Positions 1 through 5,623 are shown, numbered from the stretch's first letter. The stretch is DNA of 5,902 bases from Nitrospirota bacterium (GCA_016201805.1 JACQCB010000022.1:1-5902), one strand, 5' to 3'. Translations and numbers: made by a program. The notes: a model not told the origin generated them from the sequence alone.

Positions 1-16
1 GCATTGCGATCCTCAT
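1..16 (-). CDS. 5' end of an unidentified minus-strand gene (partial)
   Basis: An ATG on the minus strand at 16-14 is followed by AGG ATC GCA ATG before the window ends, so only five codons (M R I A M) are visible and no product can be named. The start is supported by a strong ribosome binding site: GGAGG at 28-24, in a purine run, seven bases before the ATG. An extended -10 box (42-50) lies just upstream at a sensible distance. The gene would be divergent from citrate synthase. The alternative is that the SD-like run is chance, since it is one G-rich tract. Confidence 0.35.
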
Positions 17-30
17 CGTCCCCCCTCCGG

Positions 31-42
31 TCTGGCGCCAGA
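31..42. promoter_or_regulatory. Perfect 12-bp palindrome, operator candidate
   Basis: TCTGGCGCCAGA is a perfect inverted repeat without spacer. It begins at the downstream edge of the extended -10 box and covers the predicted transcription start of the left-edge gene, the usual place for a repressor site. It is not followed by a T-run, so it does not look like a terminator. Operator function is inferred from position only. Confidence 0.3.
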
Positions 43-50
43 TTCTATCA
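42..50 (-). promoter_or_regulatory. Extended -10 promoter for the left-edge minus-strand gene
   Basis: Read on the minus strand, TGATAGAAT gives an extended -10 (TG, one base, TAGAAT; 5 of 6 to TATAAT). No good -35 is seen 17 bases upstream, which fits an extended -10 promoter. Transcription would start near 35, leaving a leader of about 20 bases that contains the SD before the ATG at 16. A perfect palindrome covers the predicted start. Confidence 0.35.
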
Positions 51-401
51 CGGAGCGAGAGGCCGGCTCCTCGGCCGTCGGCCGAGCAGATTTAGGATTG
101 AGAGCGTCTCGGGCCGATACAGACCCTCCGTGGCTGAGCACACTTGATCCAACGGCCTTCCCAGGCGAAAAAGTCTGTGCCGGCTGTCGGGCAAAATAAC
201 TGGTTTAGGAACGCCACGCCAGACGGCCAGAAGGCTTCCTAGCAACGTCACGCCACCCACCACCAGCAAGACAATACCCCAGCCCGTCACAAAATGAGTA
301 TGCCGAAGAGTCCTCGTCACTTTCAAGTCTGAAACATGCCTTGACTCGCAGGATTTAAGCCTCCTATGATCGGCTAGGCACAGGCCATCGGCCTTGCGCA
401 A
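48..401 (-). CDS. Doubtful small single-pass membrane protein ORF
   Basis: This minus-strand ORF has 117 codons at most, from a TTG at 401. I do not recognise the product. Residues about 40-61 (from GWGIVLLVVGG to LLAVW) form a convincing transmembrane helix followed by an arginine-containing flank, and the remainder is basic and featureless. There is no ATG and no well-placed SD; internal GTG codons at 320 and 290 are possible starts. The first third lies under the citrate synthase promoter (341-370), which argues against the long version. The ORF ends at 48, against the promoter of the left-edge gene. It could be a short real gene, a decayed one or chance. Apart from this ORF and the sites listed separately, I see nothing else in 51-340. 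Confidence 0.22.
   Translation of the reverse strand: MRKADGLCLADHRRLKSCESRHVSDLKVTRTLRHTHFVTGWGIVLLVVGGVTLLGSLLAVWRGVPKPVILPDSRHRLFRLGRPLDQVCSATEGLYRPETLSILNLLGRRPRSRPLAP
70..86. repeat. Short inverted repeat (8-1-8)
   Basis: CTCGGCCG and CGGCCGAG flank a single T. As RNA this folds into a 6-bp stem with a 5-base loop. There is no T-run on either side, so a terminator is unlikely. It sits in the spacer upstream of the left-edge promoter. Confidence 0.25.
341..370 (+). promoter_or_regulatory. Sigma70-type promoter of citrate synthase
   Basis: The -35 is TTGACT (341-346) and the -10 is TATGAT (365-370), each 5 of 6 to consensus, with an 18-base spacer. Transcription would start near 377, giving a leader of about 54 bases. 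The leader contains a small hairpin (AGGCC at 382-386, GGCCT at 390-394) and the SD. Confidence 0.65.
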
Positions 402-430
402 ATACTTCGCAAGAAGAAGGGAGGGGAACG

Positions 431-1570
431 ATGCCGCACGATTTCATGCCGGGGTTGGCCGGGGTGCCAGCCGCCAAATCCTCGGTCAGCGACGTGGACG
501 GCGAGCGAGGCATTCTGGAATACCGCGGCATTCGGATCGAGGACCTCTGCGCGAAGTCGTCTTTTCTTGAAACGGCCTATCTCTTGCTGTTCGCTCGCCT
601 GCCGGCCAAAGCAGAATTGGCCGACTTCACTCAGGACATCACCCGGCATCGCCGCATCAAATTCAAGATCGTCGATCTCATCAAGTGCCTGCCCGAGCAT
701 GGCCACCCGATGGATGCGCTGCAAGCGGCCGTGGCGGCGTTGGGCATGTTCTATCCCGGACGAAACGTCCGGGATACCGAGAACAACTATTGGTCGGCCG
801 TGAGGCTGATCGCCAAGCTGCCCACGATCATGGCCGCCTATGCGCGGATTCGCCGTGGAGACGACCACATCGTCCCCTGCGACGAGCTGAGTTTCTGCGA
901 AAATTTCTTGTACATGCTCTCGGAGAAAGAGCCGAACCCGGTGCTGGCCAAAACGCTGGACGCCTGCCTGATCCTGCACGCGGAACATACGATGAACGCC
1001 TCCACCTTCACGGGGCTTGTGACCGCCTCGACGCTTGCCGATCCCTATACGGTGGTCGCCTCCTCGATCGGGGCCTTGAAAGGCCCCCTGCACGGCGGGG
1101 CCAATGAAGAAGTGGTTCAGATGCTGAAAGAGATCGGCTCACCGTCCCGCGTCCGGCCATATCTTGAGGCGAGGCTACAGGCGAAGCAGAAGGTCATGGG
1201 AATGGGGCACCGCGTCTATAAAGTGAAGGACCCGCGTGCCACTGTTCTCCAAGAGCTCTGCGAGAAGCTGTTCAGGGAATGCGGCACCTCCCCCCTCTAC
1301 GACGTGGCCTTGGAAGTGGAGCGTGTATCAGCCGAGTTGCTAGGGGAGAAGAAAATTTATCCCAACGTGGACTTCTACTCGGGGATCGTTTACGACAAGA
1401 TGGGCCTCGACGTGGACTTCTTCACGCCCATCTTTGCCCTCGCCCGCGTGGCCGGCTGGCTGGCCCACTGGTTCGAACAATTGCGCGAAAACAAGCTCTA
1501 TCGGCCGGACCAGATTTATTCGGGGGAGCATAACCGCGCCTACGTGCCGATCGAGGAGCGCGAGCCTTAA
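431..1570 (+). CDS. gltA: Citrate synthase
   Basis: Cytoplasmic enzyme that condenses acetyl-CoA with oxaloacetate to citrate and CoA, the entry step of the oxidative TCA cycle. The 379-residue length fits the short archaeal/Gram-positive type rather than the roughly 430-residue proteobacterial type. The catalytic triad is visible: His221 in GPLHGGANEE, His260 in MGMGHRVYKVKDPR and Asp314 in NVDFYSGIVYDKMG. The upstream HAEHTMNAST motif (183-192) is also present. The ATG at 431 is supported by AAGGGAGGGG at 417-426 and by the promoter at 341-370. The gene appears monocistronic, with a stem-loop 41 bases after the stop. In an organism fixing carbon by the reductive TCA cycle, citrate synthase is normally balanced against ATP-citrate lyase, but no lyase gene lies here. 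A 2-methylcitrate synthase activity cannot be excluded from sequence alone. No defects are seen. Confidence 0.95.
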   Translation: MPHDFMPGLAGVPAAKSSVSDVDGERGILEYRGIRIEDLCAKSSFLETAYLLLFARLPAKAELADFTQDITRHRRIKFKIVDLIKCLPEHGHPMDALQAAVAALGMFYPGRNVRDTENNYWSAVRLIAKLPTIMAAYARIRRGDDHIVPCDELSFCENFLYMLSEKEPNPVLAKTLDACLILHAEHTMNASTFTGLVTASTLADPYTVVASSIGALKGPLHGGANEEVVQMLKEIGSPSRVRPYLEARLQAKQKVMGMGHRVYKVKDPRATVLQELCEKLFRECGTSPLYDVALEVERVSAELLGEKKIYPNVDFYSGIVYDKMGLDVDFFTPIFALARVAGWLAHWFEQLRENKLYRPDQIYSGEHNRAYVPIEEREP

Positions 1571-1611
1571 CCGATCTCCAAACCCTCGCGACCCGGAGCG
1601 CCACAGAGGAA

Positions 1612-1639
1612 GCCCGCCGCATCACGCGACGCGGCGGGC
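1612..1639. terminator. Stem-loop between convergent gltA and hsp20
   Basis: GCCCGCCGC (1612-1620) pairs perfectly with GCGGCGGGC (1631-1639) around a 10-base loop. The 9-bp GC-rich stem lies between the stop of citrate synthase (1570) and the end of hsp20 (1647), so it can serve both directions. Neither side has a classic adjacent T-run: on the plus strand a T5 comes only 15 bases later (1655-1659), and the minus side starts TTCCTCTG. It is probably a bidirectional but imperfect intrinsic terminator. Confidence 0.6.
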
Positions 1640-1646
1640 CTGGCAC

Positions 1647-2071
1647 TCAACTCATTTTTACTTCAATCGCCTTGGGCTTGACCTTTTCTGCCTTCGGAAG
1701 ATGAAGACCGAGGACGCCGTCCTTAAACTCCGCTGTGACCTTGGCGTCATCGACGTAGTCGGGCAGCACAAAGCTCCGCACGGTGGTACTTCTTGCCTTT
1801 CTCCTCCTTGTCCTGTTTCCGCTCGCCCTGGATCGTCAGCACGCCGCCAGCCAGCGTGGCTTTCACGTCCTCCTTCTTGATTTCCGGCAGTTCCGCCTTG
1901 ATGAGATACTCGGTTTCCGTCTCACTGACGTCCACGGTCGGAACCCAATCGACGATCGTCAGGGCTTCCTTACTGCTATTATCGTGCTGCACGACTGGCC
2001 GAACGAACATGGGCTGAGCCGACCGAAGCTTCCTCCAATTCACGAAATGGATCCCAGCGTACCAGAGTCAT
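1647..2071 (-). pseudogene. Hsp20 small heat-shock protein, broken by two frame changes
   Basis: Small heat-shock proteins are ATP-independent cytoplasmic holdase chaperones. Three pieces of one Hsp20 lie in order in three different frames. The N-terminus MTLVRWDPFRELEE starts at ATG 2071 with AAAGGAGG at 2085-2078; in this frame it stops at 1979 after 30 residues. The middle (2010 to about 1783) carries the alpha-crystallin domain, with DWVPTVDVSETETEYLIKAE, ELPEIKKEDVK and GVLTIQGERK, and runs out at 1747. The C-terminus (about 1781-1647) reads SFVLPDYVDD, EFKDGVLGLHLPKAE and the IxV tail motif in KAIEVKMS. The first break lies at 2029-2011, where 19 bases replace an expected multiple of three. 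The second lies near 1780, where KKYHR runs straight into VRSFVLPD, so about eight or nine expected residues are missing. With both repaired the protein would be about 150 residues, normal for the family. Either a recent pseudogene or sequence errors; the neighbouring genes are intact. Confidence 0.85.
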
Positions 2072-2128
2072 GGCTAGCCTCCTTTCTTCTTTGTAGGCCT
2101 TCTCTGTGTTTTGTGTCCCACGCTGAGG

Positions 2129-2156
2129 TGAATAATCCATGGCGGGATAAAGTCAA
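2129..2156 (-). promoter_or_regulatory. Possible promoter of the hsp20 gene
   Basis: On the minus strand TTGACT (2156-2151) is followed after 16 bases by TATTCA (2134-2129), a good -35 with a weak -10. It lies 58 bases upstream of the hsp20 ATG. I see no CIRCE element and no clear sigma32-type pair (CTTGAA/CCCCAT). The rest of 2157-2260, downstream of the FKBP stop, shows no gene and no convincing terminator. Confidence 0.3.
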
Positions 2157-2260
2157 GGGGTGCAAATCCGGGGAGACAAAAGAACGGATGGGCGTCCTGC
2201 CTCTTGACCGCCGCCGAATCGGAATGATTATGCCGCTCCGGCGCGCAGCCCCGGCAAGTC

Positions 2261-2845
2261 TTATGGCAGGCTATCCGGTAATTGGGCGGGCACTATGGGC
2301 GACTTCTTCTGCCTGTTACGGCGTTTTGCTGCCCCTGGCTGGTTCCGGTCAACCTTGATGATTTTTACGTCGAAGAGGATATTCTTGCCGGCGAGCGGAT
2401 GGTTCATGTCGAGCACGACGGTCTTTTCCGACACCTCCAGCACCACACCAGGCCGGCTATCCGGCGCGCGCATCACCGAGCCGACTGCGACATCGGGCGG
2501 TGCCTTGGCCCGCTCGATCGTCATGGTCGCGGTTTTGTCGTAGAGACCGAAGGCCTGCTCGGCGAGCAAATCCACCAGTTTTTTCTGACCGGCCTTCATG
2601 CCGACCAAGGCCTTTTGGAGACTTTGCAAAATTTCAGGTTGACCCTGGGTATAGGTAAACGGAATCTTGCCGACGTTGCTGTCGATCACGGTCTTGTCTG
2701 GCAGCATCAACGTATATTCGATGGTCACCGCCAGACCGTCGGCGATTTTCAGATTGCCGTCAGCTGCTTCCGCAACGGCCCCCAGCACAGCGCACCCAAC
2801 CAGCACGGTGACTGCCAGTCTCATTCCGCTTGCAAGGCCGTTCAT
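2261..2845 (-). CDS. Exported SlyD-like FKBP-type peptidyl-prolyl isomerase
   Basis: Catalyses cis-trans isomerisation of prolyl bonds and probably acts as a folding helper outside the cytoplasm. The 194-residue protein starts at ATG 2845, chosen because AAAAGGAGGAGC directly precedes it and because the promoter at 2892-2920 rules out starts upstream of about 2884. Residues 1-27 look like a signal peptide: a hydrophobic core at about 9-24 and AEA before Ala28. The sequence LVGC (15-18) also matches a lipobox, so anchoring through Cys18 is possible. The FKBP core begins at about 38 (VTIEYTLMLPDKTVIDSN), continues through QPEILQSLQKALVGMKAGQK and AFGLYD (98-103), then an insert-in-flap region at about 105-150, and ends with the SlyD hallmark NHPLAGKNILFDVKI (148-162). 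A basic tail of about 28 residues (RNQ, AAKRRNRQKK) replaces the histidine-rich metal-binding tail of E. coli SlyD. The gene is transcribed towards hsp20, with 189 bases between them. Confidence 0.88.
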   Translation of the reverse strand: MNGLASGMRLAVTVLVGCAVLGAVAEAADGNLKIADGLAVTIEYTLMLPDKTVIDSNVGKIPFTYTQGQPEILQSLQKALVGMKAGQKKLVDLLAEQAFGLYDKTATMTIERAKAPPDVAVGSVMRAPDSRPGVVLEVSEKTVVLDMNHPLAGKNILFDVKIIKVDRNQPGAAKRRNRQKKSPIVPAQLPDSLP

Positions 2846-2891
2846 TGCTCCTCCTTTTGTCATCCATATCGCCCTCAGCCACTCGCGAGGC

Positions 2892-2920
2892 ACGATAGCC
2901 CGCCCAATCCGGCCTGTCAA
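2892..2920 (-). promoter_or_regulatory. Sigma70-type promoter of the FKBP gene
   Basis: On the minus strand a perfect TTGACA (2920-2915) is followed after exactly 17 bases by TATCGT (2897-2892, 4 of 6). Transcription would start near 2885, leaving a leader of about 40 bases before the ATG at 2845. This excludes the longer reading frame that opens at 2938. Confidence 0.65.
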
Positions 2921-2938
2921 CGGAAGAGCCAGGAGCAT

Positions 2939-2961
2939 CGTGCAAGAAGTTCTTGTGCACG
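2939..2961. promoter_or_regulatory. Dyad symmetry upstream of the FKBP promoter
   Basis: CAAGAAGTTCTTG (2943-2955) is a perfect 6-1-6 palindrome. It is nested in an outer pair CGTGCA (2939-2944) and TGCACG (2956-2961), offset by one base. It lies about 19 bp upstream of the FKBP -35, a position typical of an activator or upstream repressor site. No T-run follows. The binding protein is unknown. Confidence 0.35.
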
Positions 2962-3007
2962 CAGAGACGTTGAATTAAGAAGCTCAAGATGTCGCCGCCA
3001 AGATTGA

Positions 3008-3163
3008 GAGAAAGCCTGTCGGACCGACAAAACCTTTCGCGAGGTGGCGACCGGCCAGCAAATCCTGCCTGTCGCCAAACTTGATGCCTACTCGATCCTG
3101 GAGAATGACCGGCCCGGATCAACCACCCTCCAAAAAGAGGTCGCGACGGCGCTAACCGTGTGA
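3008..3163 (+). pseudogene. Orphan C-terminal coding remnant, unknown protein
   Basis: A stop-free stretch of 51 codons (after TGA 3005-3007) ends at a double stop TGA TGA (3161-3166). Its translation looks like real protein: TDKTFREVATGQQILPVAK, then LDAYSILENDRPGS and TLQKEVATALTV. By my count 36 of 51 third positions are G or C, and many codons begin with G, as expected for coding DNA here. It has no ATG; a GTG at 3044 exists but no SD precedes it. A short stretch in another frame just upstream (2979-3014, EAQDVAAKIERK) could be the preceding part of the same protein after a frame change. I do not recognise the family. The likeliest reading is the tail of a decayed gene; a very small GTG-started gene is the alternative. 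It occupies most of the gap between the FKBP promoter and the reductase promoter. Confidence 0.4.
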
Positions 3164-3168
3164 TGATT

Positions 3169-3198
3169 TTGACAATTCCAAACCAGCCGTGCTAGATT
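3169..3198 (+). promoter_or_regulatory. Sigma70-type promoter of the ferredoxin-NADP+ reductase-like gene
   Basis: A perfect TTGACA (3169-3174) and TAGATT (3193-3198, 4 of 6) are separated by 18 bases. Transcription would start near 3205, about 80 bases before the ATG at 3285. Because the -10 overlaps the GTG at 3189, that upstream start cannot be used from this promoter. Confidence 0.65.
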
Positions 3199-3284
3199 CG
3201 CGGGACTTTTTGGCATTTCCGCAAGGCAGGCCGTTGCCCGGTGGAAATGGTGACAGCATACAGACGGAAGGACGGGGTTGCGTG

Positions 3285-4676
3285 ATGGCGATAGCAGGAG
3301 ATCAGCAGGCACATCTGATCGTCGTAATAGGGGCCGGCCCAGCCGGCATGTCCGTGGCCAGCTTCATGGCAAAGGCCGGACATGAAGTGGTGATTCTGAA
3401 CCGCGACATCAAGTTCGGGGGACTTGCCGAATACGGAATCTTCCCGAACAAGTTAAAACTGCGCGGAGGATTGCGGAAGACCTACTGGGAAATCCTGGAA
3501 CGCCCAAACGTGCATTATTTCGGCAACGTGTCGGTCGGCAACAAGAAAGACCTGACGATCGAAGACCTGCGAGGCCTCGGGGCCAGCGCCCTGGTCTTCG
3601 CGACTGGCGCGCAAGGCACGAAGACGATCGGCGTGGAGGGAGACTCGGCAGTCGGGGTCTACCATGCCAAGGACGTGGTGTACCATTTCAACCGGTTGCC
3701 AGACTTTGCCGAGCGTCCGTTCGAAATGGGCCGTCGGGTGGCCGTCATCGGGGTCGGCGACGTGATGGTCGATATCGCCCATTGGCTGGTGCAGTACAAA
3801 CGCGTCGAACAAGTCACGGCGATCGCGAGGCGCGGCCCGCTGGAACGCAAATACAACCCCAAGGAGATTCGCGCCGTGTGTTCCGTCATCGACCAGGACG
3901 CGTTGGCCAAGGAATTCGCCCGCATCCGGCCACGGTTGGAAGCGGTGGGACAGAACCCCGACGAGATCCTCAAGGACATGCTGGATGAGTTCGCCAAGTG
4001 GGAGCCGCTGACAAGCCCGAGCAAGATCGGGTTCCGTTTTCTGGCATCCCCCCGCCGAGTCTTGACGGATGGGCAAAACCGCGTCCGCGCTCTGGAGATC
4101 GAGGAAACCAAGCTGGAACCCAAGGGGGAGGACACCGCGGCGGTTGGGCTAAAACAATATTATGAGTTTCCTTGCGACAGCGTCGTCTTTGCCGTCGGGG
4201 ACCGGGTGGACGAAACACTCGGCTTACCTTACAAAAACGGCGTCTTCGTGACCAATCCGTCGAAAACCAACCACGATCCCGATGACGCGCTCTTTCAAGC
4301 CTACGACGAGGCCTCCGGCAAAGTGGTCGACGGGGTCTTTCTCGCCGGGTGGGCGCGCAAGGCCAGCGAAGGGCTGGTCGGGGTTGCCAAGCGGGACGGG
4401 GAGTGGTGCAGCGAAGTGGCAAGCCGGTATCTGAACGCCCAGCCCGCCCGCGATCGGAACACGATCGACGGCGTGGTGCGGCGACTCCGTGGGCTGCTCG
4501 AAGAACGGAAGGTGCTGGCGGTCGACGCCGAGGGACTACGCCTCCTGGAAAAAGCGGAGCAAGAACGCAGCCCGTCCAACGACGGAATCGGGGAATTTAA
4601 ATTTTCTTCCAACCAAGAGATGCTCGCCCAGGTCCGGAACAAACGGGAAACTTGCAAGGTACCGGCCGGCCACTAA
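3285..4676 (+). CDS. FAD-dependent ferredoxin--NADP+ reductase-like oxidoreductase (adrenodoxin reductase family)
   Basis: A 463-residue flavoprotein, the usual length for the FprA/adrenodoxin reductase family, which moves electrons between NADP(H) and ferredoxin. The FAD-binding Rossmann motif VIGAGPAGMSVA is at 14-25, followed by GLAEYGIFPNK (46-56). The NADP-binding Rossmann motif is VIGVGDVMVDIA (154-165), and ARRGPLE (181-187) corresponds to the family's 2'-phosphate-binding arginine segment. The second FAD motif is VFLAGWARKASEGLVG (351-366), where RGP of the classical GW-KRGP-G motif is replaced by KAS. The C-terminus (FKFSSNQEML) matches the family end. No iron-sulfur cysteine motifs are present, so the ferredoxin is a separate protein. 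The start is ATG 3285 (GTG 3282 is an equal alternative) after GGAAGGA at 3266-3272. In a reductive TCA organism the enzyme could supply or relieve reduced ferredoxin. A glutamate-synthase-beta-like role is less likely because the N-terminal cysteine domain is missing. Confidence 0.85.
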   Translation: MAIAGDQQAHLIVVIGAGPAGMSVASFMAKAGHEVVILNRDIKFGGLAEYGIFPNKLKLRGGLRKTYWEILERPNVHYFGNVSVGNKKDLTIEDLRGLGASALVFATGAQGTKTIGVEGDSAVGVYHAKDVVYHFNRLPDFAERPFEMGRRVAVIGVGDVMVDIAHWLVQYKRVEQVTAIARRGPLERKYNPKEIRAVCSVIDQDALAKEFARIRPRLEAVGQNPDEILKDMLDEFAKWEPLTSPSKIGFRFLASPRRVLTDGQNRVRALEIEETKLEPKGEDTAAVGLKQYYEFPCDSVVFAVGDRVDETLGLPYKNGVFVTNPSKTNHDPDDALFQAYDEASGKVVDGVFLAGWARKASEGLVGVAKRDGEWCSEVASRYLNAQPARDRNTIDGVVRRLRGLLEERKVLAVDAEGLRLLEKAEQERSPSNDGIGEFKFSSNQEMLAQVRNKRETCKVPAGH

Positions 4677-5527
4677 CCTTCTCCCCATTTCAGCTTTCTG
4701 CGGATCACGTCGTAATAGGTCCGATCCGAGAAACGGACCAGGCGCGTACGGTGCTCCGACGCGCCGATCGCCACCGTATCCCCCTGGGTCATCGCAATGC
4801 CGACTTGCCCGTCAAAGGTGGTCATGGCCCCCTCATCCTCACTGGTCAACGTCACTTCCAAAGCCGCGCTGCTCGGAATCAGGAGCGGGCGGTGCGTCAG
4901 CGTGTGCGGGCAGATCGGCGTGAGGATCAAGGCCTGGATGGACGGCGTGATGATCGGCCCGCCTGCCGACAGGGAGTAGGCGGTGGACCCGGTCGGAGTG
5001 GACACAATCAGCCCGTCCCCCCGCAAGTTCGTCACAAACTTCCCGTCGATCATGATCTGGATCTCGATCATGCGCGAGAGAGTTCCCTTGCTGACGACCA
5101 CGTCGTTCAGCACGGTGGCCTGCGCCACGTGTTCCCCGTGACGATGCATCTGGGCGAGGATCATCAAGCGGTCATCGAGCGAATACTCCTGCGCGAAGAC
5201 CCGTTCGAGCGACGGGTAGAGGTGTTCGAGACTGACCTCGGTCAGGAACCCCAACCCCCCCATGTTCACCCCCAGAATGGGCACGCCTCGTTCCTCGACG
5301 AGACGGGCGGCACTTAGCATCGTCCCGTCACCGCCCAAGACAATGACCATGTCGGCCAATGCCGCGATCTGGGTCTTCTTATGAAGGGGAGGCTCGTCGA
5401 TGAGGGCAGCCGTCTTACCATCGACGAGGACTTCTTTCTGCCGCTCCCTCAGCCAGGCCACCAGGTCCTTGAGGATGTGTTTGACGTCGGGGAACTTGGG
5501 CTTGGTCAGAATGCCGATCGTTTTCAT
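4673..5527 (-). CDS. nadK: NAD kinase
   Basis: Phosphorylates NAD+ at the 2'-hydroxyl to make NADP+; cytoplasmic and usually essential. The 284-residue protein has the full set of motifs: GGDGT (65-69, with the catalytic Asp67), GVNMGGLGFLTE (86-97), the ND pair (141-142) in NDVVVSKG, and the glycine/threonine-rich block DGLIVSTPTGSTAYSLSAGG (171-190). CPHTLTHRPLLIP (206-218) and the C-terminal beta-domain follow. ATG 5527 is preferred because MKTIGILTKP is the standard family N-terminus, although its SD is weak (AAGG). A TTG at 5563 would add 12 residues. The gene overlaps the reductase gene tail to tail by four bases and has its own near-consensus promoter. It supplies the cofactor that the convergent reductase uses, a plausible but unproven functional link. 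Confidence 0.95.
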   Translation of the reverse strand: MKTIGILTKPKFPDVKHILKDLVAWLRERQKEVLVDGKTAALIDEPPLHKKTQIAALADMVIVLGGDGTMLSAARLVEERGVPILGVNMGGLGFLTEVSLEHLYPSLERVFAQEYSLDDRLMILAQMHRHGEHVAQATVLNDVVVSKGTLSRMIEIQIMIDGKFVTNLRGDGLIVSTPTGSTAYSLSAGGPIITPSIQALILTPICPHTLTHRPLLIPSSAALEVTLTSEDEGAMTTFDGQVGIAMTQGDTVAIGASEHRTRLVRFSDRTYYDVIRRKLKWGEG

Positions 5528-5623
5528 GGGTGCCTTGGTTGCGGATATCTTCGCCACGGTCAACGCCTACACTCAGCGCGCGGGACGGAAGCGGCAGGGA
5601 AGCGCGGGTGAAAACGGGGTGGA

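Noticed and set aside
374..1093. Long minus-strand frame opposite citrate synthase
   Set aside because: It is a shadow of the citrate synthase gene; its translation is low-complexity, rich in His, Arg and Gly, with no domain.
2221..2260. Terminator after the FKBP gene
   Set aside because: Only weak, interrupted pairing (GCCG/CGGC) is present and there is no T-run.
1783..2358. Plus-strand frame across hsp20 and the intergenic space
   Set aside because: It is antisense to the recognisable Hsp20 and FKBP sequences, and has no SD and no family resemblance.
2846..2938. Longer FKBP start at 2938
   Set aside because: The promoter (2892-2920) lies inside this extension, and the ATG at 2845 has a strong SD and starts a signal peptide.
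2282..3007. Plus-strand frame opposite the FKBP gene
   Set aside because: It is a mirror frame of the isomerase, which has signal, motifs, SD and promoter on the minus strand.
3017..3029. TGTCGGACCGACA palindrome as an operator
   Set aside because: It lies inside the coding-like remnant, far from either promoter, and short GC-rich palindromes are expected by chance.
3189..3284. Longer reductase start at GTG 3189
   Set aside because: It overlaps the -10 box, has no SD, and adds residues not typical before the FAD motif.
3453..4135. Minus-strand frames opposite the reductase
   Set aside because: They are shadows of an intact gene with clear cofactor motifs.
4652..5317. Plus-strand frame opposite nadK
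   Set aside because: It is a shadow of NAD kinase, with composition typical of an antisense frame.
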